Shown: one piece after another, positions 7,322 through 13,310 of the stretch
Position numbering within the stretch: position 1 is the first letter of the stretch
Layout: every line of letters starts with the position of its first letter
NCBI GenBank assembly: GCA_017435245.1
Contig: JAFSFK010000145.1
Coordinates: 1-13,470, forward strand
DNA length: 13,470 nt
Reading direction: 5' to 3'
Source: Oscillospiraceae bacterium
GTDB lineage: Bacteria; Bacillota; Clostridia; Oscillospirales; Oscillospiraceae
Position numbers and translations under genes: made by a program
The notes under the pieces: generated by a model
What the model saw: only the letters and a program-made list of their open reading frames with translations
Database searches by the model: none
Told to the model about the DNA's origin: nothing

Positions 7322-7390
7322 TTCCAGTTTATCGAGCTGTCAAAGCCTCCCCTGTGTAAGGGGAGGCTTTGACAACTCGATAAACCGGAA
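7322..7390. repeat. Near-perfect 69-nt palindromic repeat R2
   Basis: Two 31-nt arms (7322-7352 and 7360-7390) are reverse complements at 29 of 31 positions around the 7-nt loop TGTGTAA. The outer part of each arm is the shared border (about TTCCGGTTTATCGAG). The inner part is a GC-rich hairpin with CCTCCCC/GGGGAGG. It lies between the divergent operon and transporter promoters. ACAAA occurs next to the left arm and 3 nt beyond the right arm, too weak to call a target-site duplication. No coding potential. Confidence 0.85.
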
Positions 7391-7413
7391 CCTACAAATT
7401 TCGCCAAATTCCG

Positions 7414-7442
7414 TTGTAATCACACAAACTATATGCTATGAT
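7414..7442 (+). promoter_or_regulatory. Sigma-A promoter of the ZIP transporter gene
   Basis: The -35 box TTGTAA (7414-7419), a 17-nt spacer and the -10 box TATGAT (7437-7442) with an extended TG at 7434-7435 point to a plus-strand promoter. The expected start is about 20 nt before the AGGAGG of the transporter gene. No clear metalloregulator palindrome was recognised. Confidence 0.7.
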
Positions 7443-7471
7443 AATTTAAATAACACACAGGAGGCACAACT

Positions 7472-8311
7472 ATGGGTGTGATTGAAACCTTGATCGTCAC
7501 CACGGCACTGGCCGGCGTACTGGGCACCGGTCTTGGTGGTCTTGTGGGGGCCCTGCTTCAGAAGGACTCCAACCGAATGGTCAGCCTGCTTTTAAGCTTC
7601 GCCGGCGGCGTAATGCTCAGCGTTGTATGCTTTGACCTTGTGATCGAAGCCATTGAAACCAATGCAGGTCTGTGGGCAGTGGCACTTTCTATTATCCTTG
7701 GCGTGACAGTGACCTATATTCTCAATTATCTCATTGACCGGAAGACCAATCCGGAGGTGCCTCATATCGACGCCAGCCACCCCAAAACGGCAGACGATCT
7801 GGACGAGCTGATCCACAGTGACCATTTGGAACAGCACTACGCCAAGCACGACGGCAAGCTGGGCCTGTTCATCGCCGGTATCGTGATGGCCTGTGCCATT
7901 GCGCTGCACAATGTTCCGGAGGGTATGACCATCGGCGCATCCTATGCCAGCGACAACGGTGTGATGGGCAGTGCCGCTCTGGCGCTGGCGATCCTCATTG
8001 GTCTGCACAACATCCCCGAGGGCATGGCGGTTTCCGTACCTCTGATCAGCGGCGGTATGAAGAAATGGAAAGCGGTGCTGATCACCGCCTGTTCCGGAAT
8101 CCCCACCATTTTGGGCGCTCTGCTGGGTTATGTGCTGGGTGAGATCGGACCCATGGGTCTGACGGTCAGCCTGGGTTTTGCCAGCGGCGCAATGCTGTAT
8201 GTGGTTTTTGGCGAGATCCTTCCTCAATCCATACTGATGTACCACAGCAAGCTCCCTGCCTTCTCCACCATCGTCGGCATTCTGGTGGGTATGCTCATCG
8301 TATTTCTGTAA
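7472..8311 (+). CDS. ZIP-family divalent metal transporter (ZupT/GufA-like)
   Basis: 279-residue integral membrane protein with about eight hydrophobic segments. A cytoplasmic-type loop rich in His, Asp and Glu (about 95-130) separates the third and fourth segments, as in ZIP transporters. The two metal-binding helices carry the signature HNVPEG (about 146-151) and HNIPEG (about 182-187). The family moves Zn, Fe, Mn or related ions into the cytoplasm. The ATG at 7472 is preceded by AGGAGG at a good distance. It has its own promoter and terminator and is a single-gene unit divergent from the catabolic operon. That operon encodes several metalloenzymes (zinc dehydrogenase, binuclear hydrolase, cupin), but no functional link is shown. 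Which metal is carried cannot be told from sequence. Confidence 0.92.
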   Translation: MGVIETLIVTTALAGVLGTGLGGLVGALLQKDSNRMVSLLLSFAGGVMLSVVCFDLVIEAIETNAGLWAVALSIILGVTVTYILNYLIDRKTNPEVPHIDASHPKTADDLDELIHSDHLEQHYAKHDGKLGLFIAGIVMACAIALHNVPEGMTIGASYASDNGVMGSAALALAILIGLHNIPEGMAVSVPLISGGMKKWKAVLITACSGIPTILGALLGYVLGEIGPMGLTVSLGFASGAMLYVVFGEILPQSILMYHSKLPAFSTIVGILVGMLIVFL

Positions 8312-8318
8312 AACGCAC

Positions 8319-8354
8319 AAATCGCCTCGCAGCCAAAACTGCGAGGCGATTTTT
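8319..8354. terminator. Bidirectional intrinsic terminator between convergent genes
   Basis: A 14-bp stem (8319-8332 with 8339-8352; GC core TCGCCTCGCAG) and 6-nt loop run into five T residues (8350-8354) for the plus-strand transporter gene. On the minus strand the same stem follows the hydrolase stop, with a weaker interrupted T run. Confidence 0.88.
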
Positions 8355-8359
8355 ATCTG

Positions 8360-10132
8360 TTACTTTGCGTAGTCTTCCCCGTACATATCCGCAACCGCCT
8401 GGTGGGCAGCCAGCTGCAGCTGGGCAGCCAGGTCCGCATCCAGCTCGTATGTCAAGCCGGTGGAAATATTGCCAACACAGCTCTTGCCCAGCAGTGTCTC
8501 ATAGAACACGCAGGCGTTGAGGTAGCGGCCGCCGGTGGTGGTTCCGGCGTGGAAGTGGTCGGTCAGGCAGGGATCCTCCGTCACCAGGGGATTGGCTCTG
8601 GCGATCTGCCAGGCATCGCCGCAGGGGATCTGAGGCACGCCGTTCTGCTGGGCAAGATAGTCGGACACTGCCTTGATCTGGTTGTACTGATTGGTCTGTA
8701 CCGCTTCCGTGCCGATGCTTGCATGGGCGGTGCTGTATGCCCAGGTCTGATACCAATAAAGCTGGGCATCGGGATTATTCTGCTTGAAGTGATCGAACAG
8801 GTTCTTCACATAGGGCGTACAGGAATTCAGTGCCGCCTCATAAGTGCCGGTACGTTCCGGAGAGAAGTGCTGCTGCAGAGTGATGATCTCCCAGTCCTCA
8901 GCCTCCAGAGCAGCGCTGAGGGTGGTAATGCCGTAGTCCGTCCAGCGGCCCAGAGCGTTATGGACATAATATTCATAGTTGGGGGTATCGTCCTGGAGCC
9001 AGGTCCAGTGCTGCTCCACATTGCAGCCGCCGTAGTACAGGTTTGCAACGAACAGCTCTTCGCCATTGGCCTGCGCCATCTTGTGCAGCTCCTCACCCAG
9101 CCGCAGGCTGAAGGAGTTGCCCACCAGCAGGATCTTTTTGCCGGACTGCTGGATGTTGGTGCTCCAGTGGTTCAGATCTTTGTAGGTAATATCCCCCACC
9201 GTCACAGTGGCTTTCTGAGAGTCATACCCCAGCATATTTCCGGTGTAGGGGATCGCCACAGAGGTGTTGGGAGAGGCTGCGTAGGAGTAGACCTCCACAT
9301 TCTCTCCGATGTTGACCTGACCCATCGTGCAGCCGCTGGCGCAGCCGAAAATGGTACCGGTAGCGCCGTTTTTATTTTTGGAGCTGATCAGTGTGGAATT
9401 ATCCACGCTGACGCTCATTGCGCTATAGTCAGTGTTGCTCATATGGAAGCTGAAACAGACGTAATTTTCCGCAATCAGGGTAGAACCGGTGATCCGGCTC
9501 TGATAAGCGGCATTTTTCTCGTAGACCGTGACACAGGGACCTGCCAAAGCTCGCACCGTCATATTTTCCACCACGATAGCACCCTTAGCCACCCGGATGC
9601 CCACATCATAGTGGACCAGTGTGCCGTTTTTGACGGTAGCCGTCTGATTTTCCGTACCGGCGGCCTGGATCTGAATACCATAGCCGGTGGTAAGATTGGT
9701 CTGGACGGTGTAGCCGTTCAGATCAAAGGTACAGGAATAGGGCAATACGATGGGCGCATCGGTGGTAATATCCTTGCGCAGGGTGATAACGGTATTGCCG
9801 GTAGAGGATACCGCCGCTACCATATCTGCCACAGAGGAAACCTGGGTGGTGATGGCTCCGTTTTGCACCAGAGCGATGGTATTTTCAGAGGTCCCCGGCT
9901 CTCTGTCCAGGACCTGGTCCAGCACATCTTCAATGCCGGCATTGCCTTTGCCTTCCAGCTGCTCCGCAGTCAGATTGCGCAGTCCCAACTGTTCTTCCAC
10001 CAGCATTTGGGCATCGAAAACCGTGACCTTGCCGTCACCGTTCACATCGCCCAGCACCGCAGCGGCAACACCCAGAGCCAATCCCAGGATCAGTACAATG
10101 CTTACGGACCAGACAATTATCTTTCTGTTCAT
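8360..10132 (-). CDS. Exported protein: dockerin-like repeat, beta-helix-like region and SGNH/DUF4886-like hydrolase
   Basis: 590 residues. Residues 1-27 form a signal peptide or signal anchor (Arg3, Lys4, then a hydrophobic run ending near VAAAV). Directly after it comes one complete dockerin-type calcium loop, DVNGDGKVTVFD at 29-40, then a degenerate second half (about 60-76) without the loop acids. Residues about 85-320 are Gly/Asn/Thr/Val-rich with spaced short strands, suggesting a parallel beta-helix. From about 332 an SGNH-hydrolase fold begins: GNSFS with candidate nucleophile Ser340, and Asp525/His528 in LTDHFHAG as the Asp-x2-His pair. Together these suggest a surface esterase or carbohydrate-modifying enzyme, substrate unknown. 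Dockerin repeats usually lie at the C-terminus, so the N-terminal position is unusual. The start at 10132 has GGGAGG upstream. It forms a single-gene unit with its own promoter. Confidence 0.85.
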   Translation of the reverse strand: MNRKIIVWSVSIVLILGLALGVAAAVLGDVNGDGKVTVFDAQMLVEEQLGLRNLTAEQLEGKGNAGIEDVLDQVLDREPGTSENTIALVQNGAITTQVSSVADMVAAVSSTGNTVITLRKDITTDAPIVLPYSCTFDLNGYTVQTNLTTGYGIQIQAAGTENQTATVKNGTLVHYDVGIRVAKGAIVVENMTVRALAGPCVTVYEKNAAYQSRITGSTLIAENYVCFSFHMSNTDYSAMSVSVDNSTLISSKNKNGATGTIFGCASGCTMGQVNIGENVEVYSYAASPNTSVAIPYTGNMLGYDSQKATVTVGDITYKDLNHWSTNIQQSGKKILLVGNSFSLRLGEELHKMAQANGEELFVANLYYGGCNVEQHWTWLQDDTPNYEYYVHNALGRWTDYGITTLSAALEAEDWEIITLQQHFSPERTGTYEAALNSCTPYVKNLFDHFKQNNPDAQLYWYQTWAYSTAHASIGTEAVQTNQYNQIKAVSDYLAQQNGVPQIPCGDAWQIARANPLVTEDPCLTDHFHAGTTTGGRYLNACVFYETLLGKSCVGNISTGLTYELDADLAAQLQLAAHQAVADMYGEDYAK

Positions 10133-10176
10133 ACCGCTTCCTCCCTAAAAAATTCCGATAGTATTCTTAGATTGTA

Positions 10177-10204
10177 ATTATAAAACATTCCGGGAAAAAG
10201 TAAA
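10177..10204 (-). promoter_or_regulatory. Probable sigma-A promoter of the exported hydrolase gene
   Basis: On the minus strand TATAAT (10182-10177) is preceded by TTTACT (10204-10199) with a 16-nt spacer. The -10 box is a consensus match and the -35 box is 4 of 6. The gene's ATG lies about 44 nt beyond the -10 box. Confidence 0.65.
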
Positions 10205-10212
10205 GAAAAAAG

Positions 10213-10282
10213 CATCTTCAAAGTCCAGTTTATCGAGCAGTCAATGTAGGGGCGAGCATCGACAAATCGAAATTTGAAGATG
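10213..10282. repeat. Inverted-repeat element R3, with hairpin-rich flank to about 10376
   Basis: CATCTTCAAA (10213-10222) and its reverse complement (10273-10282) bound a 70-nt element. Extending the arms to 24 nt gives 19 matching positions and includes the shared border (CCAGTTTATCGAG). The rest of the noncoding stretch to 10376 holds a GAGCGGT/ACCGCTC pairing (10293-10326) and a TGTCC-GCCG-GGACA hairpin (10333-10346). A degenerate border copy on the minus strand (AATTCCGATTTGCCGG) lies near 10352-10372, so the element may be compound. No gene was seen in 10133-10510. Confidence 0.65.
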
Positions 10283-10459
10283 TAACGATACCGAGCGGTA
10301 ATCCACCGGTTATCGCCGCACCGCTCACGAATTGTCCGCCGGGACATCCCGACCGGCAAATCGGAATTTTGTTTCCAGAATCTGTGTATTTTTCCGAAAA
10401 GAAACAGGGTTAATGTTTCTTTTGCGGGCAAAACTAGCCTTGCGGAAAGAAAAAGTGTG

Positions 10460-10491
10460 CTTTCTTCGGAAAGTACATCTTTCCAAGAAAG
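10460..10491 (+). promoter_or_regulatory. Stem-loop in the leader of the spore protein gene
   Basis: CTTTCTT-c-GGAAAG (10460-10473) pairs with CTTTCCAAGAAAG (10479-10491) as a 13-bp stem with one bulged C and the 5-nt loop TACAT. The AAGGAG ribosome binding site starts 5 nt after the stem. A further inverted repeat, AAAAGAAAC/GTTTCTTTT, lies at 10397-10423. It could stabilise the mRNA or modulate translation. No convincing sporulation-sigma promoter was identified upstream. Confidence 0.55.
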
Positions 10492-10510
10492 CAAAAAGGA
10501 GAGAATCATT

Positions 10511-10705
10511 ATGAAGAGCAATAACCAGATCAACATTCCCCAGGCACGTCAGGCAATGGATCAGTTCAAGATGCAGGCAGCTCAGGAAGTCGGCGTGAAC
10601 CTGACCAACGGCTACAATGGTCACCTGACCTCCCGTGAGGCCGGCTCCGTCGGCGGCCAGATGGTCAAGAAGATGATCGAGGCTTACGAGCAGGGTCTGC
10701 AGTAA
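10511..10705 (+). CDS. Small acid-soluble spore protein, alpha/beta type
   Basis: 64-residue alpha/beta-type SASP. These proteins coat DNA in the spore core, protect it from UV and heat, and are degraded at germination. Family blocks are visible: QAMDQFKMQAAQEVGVNL (15-31 region) and the DNA-contacting SREAGSVGGQMVKKMI (about 41-56). At the site corresponding to the germination-protease motif EIASE this protein reads MQAAQE, so the first glutamate of the usual motif is glutamine. ATG 10511 was chosen because AAGGAG precedes it by 9 nt; the frame stays open upstream but that part crosses the leader hairpin. It is the best evidence in the window that the host forms endospores. Expression late in the forespore is expected from family knowledge. 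Confidence 0.95.
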   Translation: MKSNNQINIPQARQAMDQFKMQAAQEVGVNLTNGYNGHLTSREAGSVGGQMVKKMIEAYEQGLQ

Positions 10706-10711
10706 CTGACC

Positions 10712-10738
10712 AAGGGCATCGGTACCGCCGATGCCCTT
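10712..10738 (+). terminator. Stem-loop after the spore protein gene, probable terminator
   Basis: AAGGGCATCGG (10712-10722) and CCGATGCCCTT (10728-10738) form a perfect 11-bp stem with a 5-nt loop, 6 nt after the stop codon. Only a weak T-rich tail (TTACATATT) follows, so termination may be incomplete. Confidence 0.65.
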
Positions 10739-10743
10739 ACATA

Positions 10744-10772
10744 TTGCAAAACCGGAAGTTCTATGGTATACT
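10744..10772 (+). promoter_or_regulatory. Sigma-A promoter of the metalloregulator gene
   Basis: TTGCAA (10744-10749), a 17-nt spacer and TATACT (10767-10772). The start codon lies 29 nt after the -10 box, giving a short leader. Confidence 0.65.
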
Positions 10773-10801
10773 AATTTCAGAAATCACGAGAGGTGATACC
10801 T

Positions 10802-11164
10802 ATGCGCATTCAGGAATCCGGTGAAATGTATCTGGAGACCATTCACGTTCTGTCTAAGAAGAACGGTCACGTCCGTTCTGTGGATATCAGCGAGCATATG
10901 GGCTACTCCAAACCCAGTGTCAGCCGGGCAGTAGGTCTTTTGAAAAACGGCGGCTATATCGAGGTGGATCCCAACGGTTATATCACGCTGACGGATGTCG
11001 GTCTTGCTACGGCGCAGAAGATCTACGAACGGCACACAGTGCTGACTCAGTTTTTGATCGGTTTGGGCGTAAAAGCGGAAACTGCCGCTGAGGATGCCTG
11101 CAAACTGGAACACGCCATCAGCGACGAATCTCTGTCAGCCATCAAAGCATTTATTAAAAGATGA
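10802..11164 (+). CDS. DtxR/MntR-family metal-dependent transcriptional regulator
   Basis: 120 residues. An N-terminal winged helix-turn-helix (about 5-65; SVDISEHMGYSKPSVSRAVGLL) is followed by the helical metal-binding and dimerisation domain (about 66-120). The likely primary metal ligands are Met9, Cys100, Glu103 and His104 (DACKLEHAISDE). This set corresponds to Met10, Cys102, Glu105 and His106 of DtxR/IdeR, whereas Bacillus MntR has Asp8 and Glu99 at the first two. An ancillary-site histidine is kept (His78), but the position of DtxR His98 is Ala. There is no C-terminal SH3-like domain. The ATG at 10802 follows GAGGTGAT; a GTG at 10793 lies inside that ribosome binding site. It is a single-gene unit with its own promoter and a strong terminator. 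It may control metal uptake genes such as the ZIP transporter 2.5 kb away, which is inference. Confidence 0.9.
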   Translation: MRIQESGEMYLETIHVLSKKNGHVRSVDISEHMGYSKPSVSRAVGLLKNGGYIEVDPNGYITLTDVGLATAQKIYERHTVLTQFLIGLGVKAETAAEDACKLEHAISDESLSAIKAFIKR

Positions 11165-11170
11165 ACCTAT

Positions 11171-11202
11171 CCGGGGAGGGCACTTGCCCTCCCCGGTTTT
11201 TT
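11171..11202 (+). terminator. Strong intrinsic terminator after the metalloregulator gene
   Basis: Perfect 11-bp GC-rich stem CCGGGGAGGGC/GCCCTCCCCGG (11171-11181, 11186-11196) with the loop ACTT, followed by six T residues. Confidence 0.95.
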
Positions 11203-11216
11203 ACCCCACGCCCCCA

Positions 11217-11460
11217 CTTCCGGTTTATCGAGCTGTTATGCACCGCACCCAAAGGCTTCCCCTTGAGGGGAAGCTGTCAAAAATCTTCGATTTTTGACTG
11301 ATGAGGTGTGCTGGAAATCTTACGATTACACATTGGTTTTTGGCGAATTCGTAGTATTTTACTGTCCACCACATCCGTCACGCCTACGGCGTGCCACCTT
11401 CTCCTCAAGGAGAAGGCTTTGACAAGTGCATCAATCAAACAGCTCGCTAAATTCGGAATT
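11217..11460. repeat. MITE-like repeat R4 with inverted ends and two inverted hairpin modules
   Basis: The left end (TTCCGGTTTATCGAGCTGT at about 11218-11236) and the right end (TTCCGAATTTAGCGAGCTGT read on the minus strand, about 11439-11458) form imperfect terminal inverted repeats. Inside are four perfect hairpins: 11255-11274 (GCTTCCCC, loop TTGA), 11276-11298 (GTCAAAAATC, loop TTC), 11379-11393 (CACGCC-TAC-GGCGTG) and 11397-11416 (CCTTCTCC, loop TCAA). Hairpins 1-2 and 4-3 form two modules in opposite orientation, each ending in a GATG(A/T)GGTG-like tail. No transposase or credible ORF is present. The rest of the intergenic space, 11461-11615, holds nothing I recognise. Confidence 0.75.
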
Positions 11461-11615
11461 TAAAGGGCGGATGCAAAGCCCCATCCATCCGTTCCACAGA
11501 GGAAACCCATAAATACATCCCCTGCAACGCTCCGTCAAACTGCCTGATACATAGAATTGTGGCAGGCTTTGCCAAAAACGCAAGCTTACACAACCGGTGG
11601 CAGCAAGTTTCCGAG

Positions 11616-11644
11616 TTGACGTACAGATTTCTTTTCAGTATAAT
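11616..11644 (+). promoter_or_regulatory. Strong sigma-A promoter of the double amidohydrolase gene
   Basis: TTGACG (11616-11621), a 17-nt spacer and a consensus TATAAT (11639-11644). The start codon is 30 nt further on. Confidence 0.88.
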
Positions 11645-11674
11645 TTGGGTATCAAGATCACGGAGGCAATGCTT

Positions 11675-13273
11675 ATGATCAGCCCCTATTACATTAATCT
11701 GCAAGGTAAATACGGCAACCGGATGGAAGAGTATATCGGTCTTGTGGACCTGCTTTCTCATATGGACCGGCTGGGCATTTGGCAGACCACCGCCACCTGT
11801 ATCCGCACCAACGCCCGGGAGTCTAACCTCTGCCTGCTGGAGGATCTCAAAAACACCCCCGGTGCCAAGGGGCGTGTGATCCCCGCTTTTCTGGCAGAGC
11901 CCCATATCTATGTTTCCAAGGGCGAAATGGAGCACCTTGAAATGTGCCTGCGGGACTGTGGCCCTGCCTGTATCCGGCTGATCCCCACCAAGGGAGGCTA
12001 CCGGCTGAAGGAAATGGAGCAGGTGCTGCTGCGGCTGGAAGAATATCAGCCCATCATCCTCATCGACCGCAAGGATATGGACACCGACGCAAACTATGAC
12101 GATCTGGTGTTCCTTGCCCAGCGGTTCCCGTGCCTTAAATTTGTGGTACAGCGGGTATTCTGGTCCAGAATGCACTATGTTTTCGATGCAATGCAGCGGG
12201 CAGGCAATATTTATATTGACACCGGCTGGCTCCACACGGAGCGGGGTACGGAAATGCTCTGCGAGCAATTCTCCCCGGAGCGGGTGCTGTTCAGTCTGGG
12301 ACTGCGCTCCAACAACGGTGCGGCCATCGCCGGCCTGTGCTACGCTGACCTGTCCCAGAAGATCAAGGACGCCATTGCCTGGGATAATTTTGCCGCTCTG
12401 TTCGATGAAAAAAATCAGGAAATACTACGGACCAACCGTCACTCTATCCCCAACAAGGTTGCCAACAGCTACTGGAACCGGTATCTGGAGGAAAAACCTA
12501 TCGGCACCCGGATCATCGACTCCCACGCCCACATCTCCCCCCATATCGCCGGCTGGTTCGCTCCCAATAACGATATAGTGGAGGCCACTCCCCTGTTCTA
12601 TCAGAAGATGGAGCGGCTGGGTATGGAAAAGGCCATTGTATCCCAGCCAGCGGCGGTGTACGAGGATCCCCGTCAGCCCAACACCCACCTGCTGGAATGC
12701 ACCCGGGAATACGCAGATAAAATCAGCGGCTACCTGTCCTATATTCCCTTCGGCAGTGATCTGTACACCAAAGAATATATGGACAAAATGTTCGCCACCG
12801 GATTCTTCATCGGTTTTAAGACTATGCCCGGCTACAACGGCATCGGTCTGGGGGACGAGCGCTATATCCCAATGTTCGAATATGCCAAAAAGCACGCTCT
12901 TCCCATCCTGCTCCACACCTGGGGAGCAAAGGATATCCGCAGCTTTGCAGAGGTTTCTGCCCGGTGGCCGGGGGTGAAGATCATTCTGGGACACTCCGGC
13001 GGTCTGGAGGACGGCCGGCAGGAATGCCATAAGGTAGCGCAGGATCCCAAGTATCCCGACTTGTATTTCGAGTTCTGCGGCAGCTTCTTCAGCACCGTTT
13101 CCTGGAAGGATTCCCTGAAATTTATCGACTATCGCCGTGTTCTCTTCGGCACCGATGCCAACCTGCACGATGCTGCCTGGGAGCTGGGCCGCCTGCTCAG
13201 CGAGGATATTCCCGACGAACAGCTGGATGCCATCCTCAGCGGCAACGCAGTCAATCTTTTTGGTCTTAAATAA
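11675..13273 (+). CDS. Tandem-domain amidohydrolase (PF04909-like), N-terminal domain catalytically dead
   Basis: 532 residues forming two copies of an amidohydrolase-2 TIM-barrel. The C-terminal copy (about 278-532) keeps the metal site: HAH at 284-286 (IIDSHAH), His414 (ILLHTW), His440 (IILGHSGG) and Asp494 (VLFGTDANLHD). The N-terminal copy (about 1-250) has matching landmarks but no ligands: the start reads MISPYYINLQ instead of DSHAH, LKFVVQRVFW replaces VKIILGHSGG, and VLFSLGLRSN replaces VLFGTDANLH. The family includes metal-dependent hydrolases and non-oxidative decarboxylases; the substrate here is unknown. The dead half may be a structural partner or allosteric domain (inference). 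ATG 11675 was chosen because GGAGG lies 8 nt upstream; ATG 11669 is too close, and the frame open from 11597 would overlap the promoter. Single-gene unit with its own terminator. Confidence 0.88.
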   Translation: MISPYYINLQGKYGNRMEEYIGLVDLLSHMDRLGIWQTTATCIRTNARESNLCLLEDLKNTPGAKGRVIPAFLAEPHIYVSKGEMEHLEMCLRDCGPACIRLIPTKGGYRLKEMEQVLLRLEEYQPIILIDRKDMDTDANYDDLVFLAQRFPCLKFVVQRVFWSRMHYVFDAMQRAGNIYIDTGWLHTERGTEMLCEQFSPERVLFSLGLRSNNGAAIAGLCYADLSQKIKDAIAWDNFAALFDEKNQEILRTNRHSIPNKVANSYWNRYLEEKPIGTRIIDSHAHISPHIAGWFAPNNDIVEATPLFYQKMERLGMEKAIVSQPAAVYEDPRQPNTHLLECTREYADKISGYLSYIPFGSDLYTKEYMDKMFATGFFIGFKTMPGYNGIGLGDERYIPMFEYAKKHALPILLHTWGAKDIRSFAEVSARWPGVKIILGHSGGLEDGRQECHKVAQDPKYPDLYFEFCGSFFSTVSWKDSLKFIDYRRVLFGTDANLHDAAWELGRLLSEDIPDEQLDAILSGNAVNLFGLK

Positions 13274-13280
13274 AAAGCGC

Positions 13281-13309
13281 TGCCCGGTGGGTCCCCCACC
13301 GGGCATTTT
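13281..13309 (+). terminator. Intrinsic terminator after the amidohydrolase gene
   Basis: Perfect 11-bp stem TGCCCGGTGGG/CCCACCGGGCA (13281-13291, 13295-13305) with the loop TCC, followed by TTTT. It lies 7 nt after the stop codon. Confidence 0.9.
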
Positions 13310-13310
13310 G

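Noticed and set aside
7317..7398. Target-site duplication (ACAAA) around palindrome R2
   Set aside because: The motif is short and AT-rich, and one copy is 3 nt away from the arm. It is not reliable without an empty-site comparison.
7219..7407. N-terminal extension of the FGGY kinase
   Set aside because: The added residues come from the promoter and palindrome R2; the kinase fold begins right after the ATG at 7218.
8402..10177. A 591-codon open frame on the plus strand opposite the exported hydrolase gene
   Set aside because: Its translation shows no domain motifs and it lacks a ribosome binding site. The minus-strand frame has a signal segment, calcium loop, SGNH motifs, promoter and ribosome binding site. 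The open frame is a by-product of codon bias.
10381..10460. Sigma-G type promoter for the spore protein gene
   Set aside because: Only partial matches to the -35 and -10 patterns were seen, at poor spacing, so none was called.
11447..12268. A 273-codon minus-strand frame from the R4 edge into the amidohydrolase gene
   Set aside because: It is antisense to a well-supported gene with a promoter and ribosome binding site, and has no recognisable motif.
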